This document shows, in pieces, positions 63,551 through 64,000 of a DNA stretch of 64,000 bases; positions within the stretch are counted from its first letter, which is position 1, and each line of letters begins with the position of its first letter. Source of the DNA: Bedellia somnulentella (lineage: Eukaryota; Arthropoda; Insecta; Lepidoptera; Bedelliidae); assembly GCA_963576735.1 (NCBI GenBank), contig OY755177.1:8680001-8744000 (forward strand). Reading direction: 5' to 3'. The notes beneath the pieces were generated by a model that saw nothing but the letters and a program-made list of their open reading frames with translations, was not told the DNA's origin and ran no database searches. A program made the position numbers and the translations under genes.

Positions 63551-64000
63551 TTCCTTACTCTTGTAGTGCTTGAATCGAAAATATCTAAATCTACTATTGA
63601 TTCATTAATATGAATGAAATGGTAATGTTAGGTATAAACCTTGCTTTTTATGAAGCGAGCTTTTATCTGGAATACAAAGAGTTCCCGAGGGATTTCATAA
63701 AATTAACAGCTGCTAGTAAAAACTACGATCTACGCTGGTTAGACTATTACAGATAAAACCCTTTTAAGGAATGCTAAAATATTATTGCAGTTCTACGTTG
63801 TAATATTAGATTAAAATATTTTACTAATTGTAGTACCAAAATATTTTAGTAATTGAATAATATTTGTTTTGACTGAAAATCATTCCTGTGAGTCAAAGGC
63901 CCATAAAATTCTGTGTCAATACCGATTCAATATTGCAACGGCGCAAGAAACATTTTAATTTAATATTTTCGTTTGTAAATAACCTTATTGTTTGTAGTTT
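63551..64000. other. No recognised features
   Basis: AT-rich to the window edge; nothing identified. Confidence 0.4.

Overview
The window looks like a stretch of insect nuclear genome, most probably from a moth or butterfly (Lepidoptera). The sequence is AT-rich. It holds many degenerate copies of repeats of lepidopteran type: RTE-clade LINEs, SINEs ending in TATG-type microsatellites, short Helitrons ending in CTAGT, mariner-like elements, and CR1/Jockey-group LINEs. I recognise no bacterial operon, no rRNA, no canonical functional tRNA gene, and no clear host protein-coding gene. All long open reading frames belong to transposable elements. The only hints of a host gene are two intron-bounded segments on the minus strand (about 22.3-22.6 kb and 52.69-52.76 kb) and a weaker one on the plus strand (about 40.3-40.5 kb). 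The window may therefore be a large intron, an intergenic region, or repeat-rich chromatin.

Layout. 0-10 kb: a SINE/RTE junction; a nearly intact minus-strand LINE (LINE-1: intact ORF2 at 1648-4512, ORF1 with one in-frame stop); an element bounded by GGGTTCCGTACC inverted repeats; and copy A of a P-like DNA element (8648-10215) with an exact 8-bp target duplication. 10-20 kb: mostly unrecognised DNA with a Helitron, a complete poly(A) retroposon with a perfect 15-bp target duplication (12977-13623), a LINE remnant and scattered SINEs. 20-30 kb: SINE-A, SINE-B and RTE copies, a candidate host promoter and 5' exon, and a broken DD41D Tc1/mariner-type transposase. 30-40 kb: an eroded LINE, a mariner pseudogene whose third catalytic Asp is now Asn, a Helitron, and a 1.37-kb element with TIRs of about 200 bp. 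41.9-47.8 kb: a nested structure. An old LINE was interrupted by P-like copy B, and copy B was interrupted in turn by LINE-2, whose 987-residue ORF2 is intact. 48-59 kb: foldback elements, a hAT-type MITE inside a SINE, repeats containing a tRNA-like unit, and a large inverted duplication of a SINE-A + RTE unit. 59-62.5 kb: a full-length but broken LINE on the plus strand. The rest is unrecognised AT-rich DNA.

How the parts fit together. Three families (RTE, SINE-A, SINE-B) share a related 3' end: a short stem-loop (ACCCC...GGGGA-like), then GGCGTGA, then a TATG- or TTATG-repeat tail. This suggests that the RTE reverse transcriptase moved both SINEs. The two P-like copies have different but perfect 8-bp target duplications and imperfect 30-bp TIRs starting CATG. 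They carry a SINE-B copy and a tRNA-like unit inside. One copy preserves the empty site of the LINE-2 insertion found in the other.

Names used here: SINE-A is the tRNA-derived SINE with a TTATG tail. SINE-B is the roughly 250-bp repeat running from TGTAGTGTCGGCTTAGAAT to a TATG tail. T-repeat is the repeat around a 72-nt tRNA-like unit. All similarities were judged by eye; no database search or alignment was run.
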